Of a DNA stretch of 64,000 bases, positions 62,007 to 64,000 are shown piece after piece. The notes beneath the pieces are model-generated. The model was not told the origin of the DNA and made no database searches. It saw nothing but the letters and a program-made list of their open reading frames with translations. The position numbers and the translations under genes are program-made. Within the stretch, counting starts at the first letter, position 1. The number at the start of each line of letters is the position of its first letter. Origin of the DNA: JAJDAT01 sp964570665 (GTDB lineage: Bacteria; Nitrospinota; Nitrospinia; Nitrospinales; JAJDAT01); the NCBI GenBank assembly GCA_964570665.1, contig CAZMZH010000006.1:166539-230538 (forward strand), written 5' to 3'.

Positions 62007-63701
62007 TTGAAAAAGAGCCGCTTTTCTCCTCTTTTTATTTTCGGAATACCGGAATTAATATTTTGTCTTTATTTAGGAAACGCCGAAGCCCAAACCGTTC
62101 CTAGTCAAGTTTTGCCCGATCGATTTGAAAAACGGTTTGAAGAACCCGAAGTTCCAAAATTTAAAAAGAAATTCAAAGCCCCAAAACTAAAAGAGTCTCC
62201 CCTCGATCCCAAACTGGATATGTTCCGGTTCATTCTCAAAGACATCCTCATAGAAGGCAGCAGCGTCTATAAAAAAGGCGACTTTTTCTCGCTGTATAAA
62301 AAACACCTCGATAGAGAGGTTTCAATGGCGGATGTTTATAGGCTTGCCGCCGACTTCACCGCTAAATATCGCAATGACGGATATATCCTTTCAAAAGTAA
62401 CCGTTCCCCCACAGCGTATTGAAAAAGGATTGATCCGGGTCAAAGTTGTGGAAGGCTATATCAGTAAAATCAATATCAAAGGAGACGCCTCCGACTCCGA
62501 CCGACTGTTAAAAAAGTTCGGCAAAAAAATACGCCGGTCGCGTCCTTTAAAATCCACCGTTTTAGAACGCTATACGCTATTAGCCAACGATCTACCCGGG
62601 TTGCAGGTGAAGTCCGTGCTCTCTCCGTCGAAGAAAAAGCCCGGCGCGTCGCAACTCACTTTTATCGTAAAACACCAAGTGTTAGAAGGCAGTGTCGGTC
62701 TCGACAACCGGGGCTCCAAGTTCAGCGGTCCCATGGTCGGCTCCCTCAGCGTCAAAGAAAATTCGGCTCTCGGGTTGTCTGAATCGACCGAAATCCTGGC
62801 CACATCCTCGACCCAAACAGAAGAGGTCATCTATGCAAAGCTCACCCACGAAGAACCCTTAGGGTTTGACGGCGCCAAGTTTAAGTTATCGGGAAGCCTC
62901 AGTTTGACCGAACCCGGGCACACCCTCAAAGAATTCGAGGTCAAAGGAAAAAGCAAAGTCGTCAGCGCCTTGATCACGCACCCCTGGATCCGCACCCGCG
63001 AAGAAAACTTGACTTCTTTCTTTGGGTTCACCGCCCTCAATTCGAAAACGGATGTCTTGGGTGAACTCAGTTCCAGAGACCGGTTGCGCAGCATTTACTT
63101 ACGCACGGGCTACGACTGGGTAGACGCCTACGGCGGCGTTAATTTGATCAACTTTGAAATGCGCCGAGGTTTTAACCTACTCGACGCGACCAAAACCGGA
63201 ACGGCCGATCTCACGCGTGCGCGAGGCGAAAGCGACTACTCCAAATTTTCGGGCGGGTTCACCCGCTTGCAATTTATAGCCCCGCAATGGATGCTTTTCG
63301 CTTCCAGCGCCTGGCAATATTCTTTCAGCCATCTCTTAGCGTCGGAAGAATTCACCGTTGGCGGTTCCGAGTTCGGACGCGGTTACGACTTTTCGGAAAT
63401 CTCTGGCGACCAGGGTTGGAGCGCAAAGGCCGAATTGCGGTTTGCGCAGTCATTGCGCTGGAAATACTTTCGCGACATGCAATATTATGTTTTCTTCGAT
63501 TACGGTTCCGTTTGGGAACGAGGCGCCGACGAAGGAACCGACGCCAAGCAAACCCTTGCCACCACGGGCGGCGGCGTTCGTTACAACTTGACGCGACGAC
63601 TCTCCGGCTATTTTGAGTTGGCCAAACCCCTAGCCGCCCGGGTTGAAGCCGAGGACCACAAGCACTTCCGCTTATTCTTTAAGGTGTTTTATAGGTACTA
63701 A
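62007..63701 (+). CDS. Two-partner secretion outer-membrane transporter (TpsB/ShlB/FhaC family)
   Basis: About 564 residues. The start is uncertain: TTG 62007 gives KKSRFSPLFIFGIPELIF, a good signal peptide ending NAEA; TTG 61956 is further out. Next come a Lys/Pro-rich linker, POTRA domain (LDMFRFILKDILIEGSSVYK, FTAKYRNDGYILSKVTVPPQ and RIEKGLIRVKVVEGYISKIN), a second POTRA, and a 16-strand-type barrel with VLEGSVGLDNRGSKFSG, GGSEFGRGYDFSEISGDQGW and a C-terminal Phe-x-Tyr-Arg-Tyr. It exports a large TpsA exoprotein, which should lie downstream beyond the window. Notably GC-richer than the left half. Confidence 0.88.
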   Translation: MKKSRFSPLFIFGIPELIFCLYLGNAEAQTVPSQVLPDRFEKRFEEPEVPKFKKKFKAPKLKESPLDPKLDMFRFILKDILIEGSSVYKKGDFFSLYKKHLDREVSMADVYRLAADFTAKYRNDGYILSKVTVPPQRIEKGLIRVKVVEGYISKINIKGDASDSDRLLKKFGKKIRRSRPLKSTVLERYTLLANDLPGLQVKSVLSPSKKKPGASQLTFIVKHQVLEGSVGLDNRGSKFSGPMVGSLSVKENSALGLSESTEILATSSTQTEEVIYAKLTHEEPLGFDGAKFKLSGSLSLTEPGHTLKEFEVKGKSKVVSALITHPWIRTREENLTSFFGFTALNSKTDVLGELSSRDRLRSIYLRTGYDWVDAYGGVNLINFEMRRGFNLLDATKTGTADLTRARGESDYSKFSGGFTRLQFIAPQWMLFASSAWQYSFSHLLASEEFTVGGSEFGRGYDFSEISGDQGWSAKAELRFAQSLRWKYFRDMQYYVFFDYGSVWERGADEGTDAKQTLATTGGGVRYNLTRRLSGYFELAKPLAARVEAEDHKHFRLFFKVFYRY

Positions 63702-63722
63702 AACTGAAAAGCGAAATTCTTA

Positions 63723-64000
63723 AATTCTTGAACCGCAAAGGACGCAGAAAACGCAAAGAAAGGCAAAACAAGTTCTTAGTTGTAAAAGCAAAAATCGTAA
63801 AAACAAAAGACAAAATCTTAAATTCTTGAACCGCAAAGGACGCAGAGAACGCAAAGAAAGGCAAAACAAGTTCTTAGTTGTAAAAGCAAAAATCGTAAAA
63901 ACAAAAGACAAAATCTTAAATTCTTGAACCGCAAAGGACGCAGAAAACGCAAAGAAAGGCAAAACAAGTTCTTAGTTGTAAAAGCAAAAATCGTAAAAAC
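63723..64000 (+). repeat. 98-bp tandem repeat array running off the window
   Basis: AACCGCAAAGGACGCAGA occurs at 63731, 63829 and 63927, an exact 98-base period, with near-identical units and only A/G variants in the ACGCAGAAAACGC stretch. Each unit contains one ACCGCAAAGGACGCAGA word, the same family as the repeats near 61.4 kb. Minus-strand frames across it (repeating Phe/Ala/Leu-rich sequence) are by-products. Confidence 0.9.

Noticed and set aside
63723..64000. CRISPR array
   Set aside because: The whole 98-bp unit is repeated, including what would be spacers, and no cas gene is near. It is a plain tandem repeat.

Overview
The window is a stretch of an AT-rich, Gram-negative (diderm) bacterial chromosome. 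Lipoproteins, a TonB-dependent receptor, a two-partner-secretion pore and a heptosyltransferase all imply an outer membrane. The housekeeping order pheA-tyrA-cmk-rpsA-sppA-ihfB and the futalosine menaquinone gene mqnC would fit a deltaproteobacterial or Nitrospinota-like lineage, but I cannot name the organism from this sequence alone.

Layout. 0-4.0 kb: two overlapping GNA1162/DUF799-type lipoprotein genes (the second fused to a SPOR domain), a small DUF2892 membrane protein, and long AT-rich decayed DNA. 4.0-30.8 kb: an integrated element whose core is a nearly complete P2-type contractile tail (spike, PAAR tip, W, J, I, fibres and three tandem receptor-binding-like paralogues, sheath, tube, E/E' chaperone with a T TTT TTC slippery site, tape measure, U, X, D). 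No capsid, portal, terminase or lysis gene is visible. At its right end are a membrane CHASE8/HisKA_2 kinase with an N-terminal receiver domain, a three-HTH repressor, a cluster of perfect or near-perfect palindromes, an excisionase-like protein and a tyrosine integrase. 30.8-40.15 kb: a nonulosonic-acid (sialic/legionaminic-like) sugar island: NeuC-, NeuB- and NeuA-like enzymes, an AsnB-like amidotransferase, a WbpG/PseA-like sugar amidotransferase and a GT-B-like protein. Three direct copies of the tRNA-Ala(GGC) anticodon arm lie at 4.01, 30.82 and 40.15 kb, the last inside the intact tRNA gene. They bound the two islands, which therefore look like a tandem array of elements at one tRNA attachment site.

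40-64 kb: ordinary chromosome. DUF502 protein, RluD-like pseudouridine synthase, parvulin, mqnC, YfiR plus TonB receptor, nitrilase, aroC, a glycosyl-lipid block (DPM1-like GT2, GT9, GT39), then ihfB, sppA, rpsA, cmk, tyrA and pheA, all on the minus strand. Then a thiamine-binding-like protein, a GIY-YIG gene bracketed by about 120-bp direct repeats, a radical SAM protein with an apparently N-terminal SPASM-like cysteine set, a TpsB transporter, and families of short dispersed and tandem repeats running off the right end.

How it works together (inference): the tail island encodes a mobile, headless phage-tail particle (tailocin-like) with its own integration and regulation module, and a three-gene set of alternative tips that could set its target range. 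The adjacent sugar island would change the cell surface, a usual receptor for such particles; a functional link is possible but not shown. A 100-N assembly gap sits exactly at a repeat-unit boundary in the tape measure gene and accounts for its apparent frameshift.
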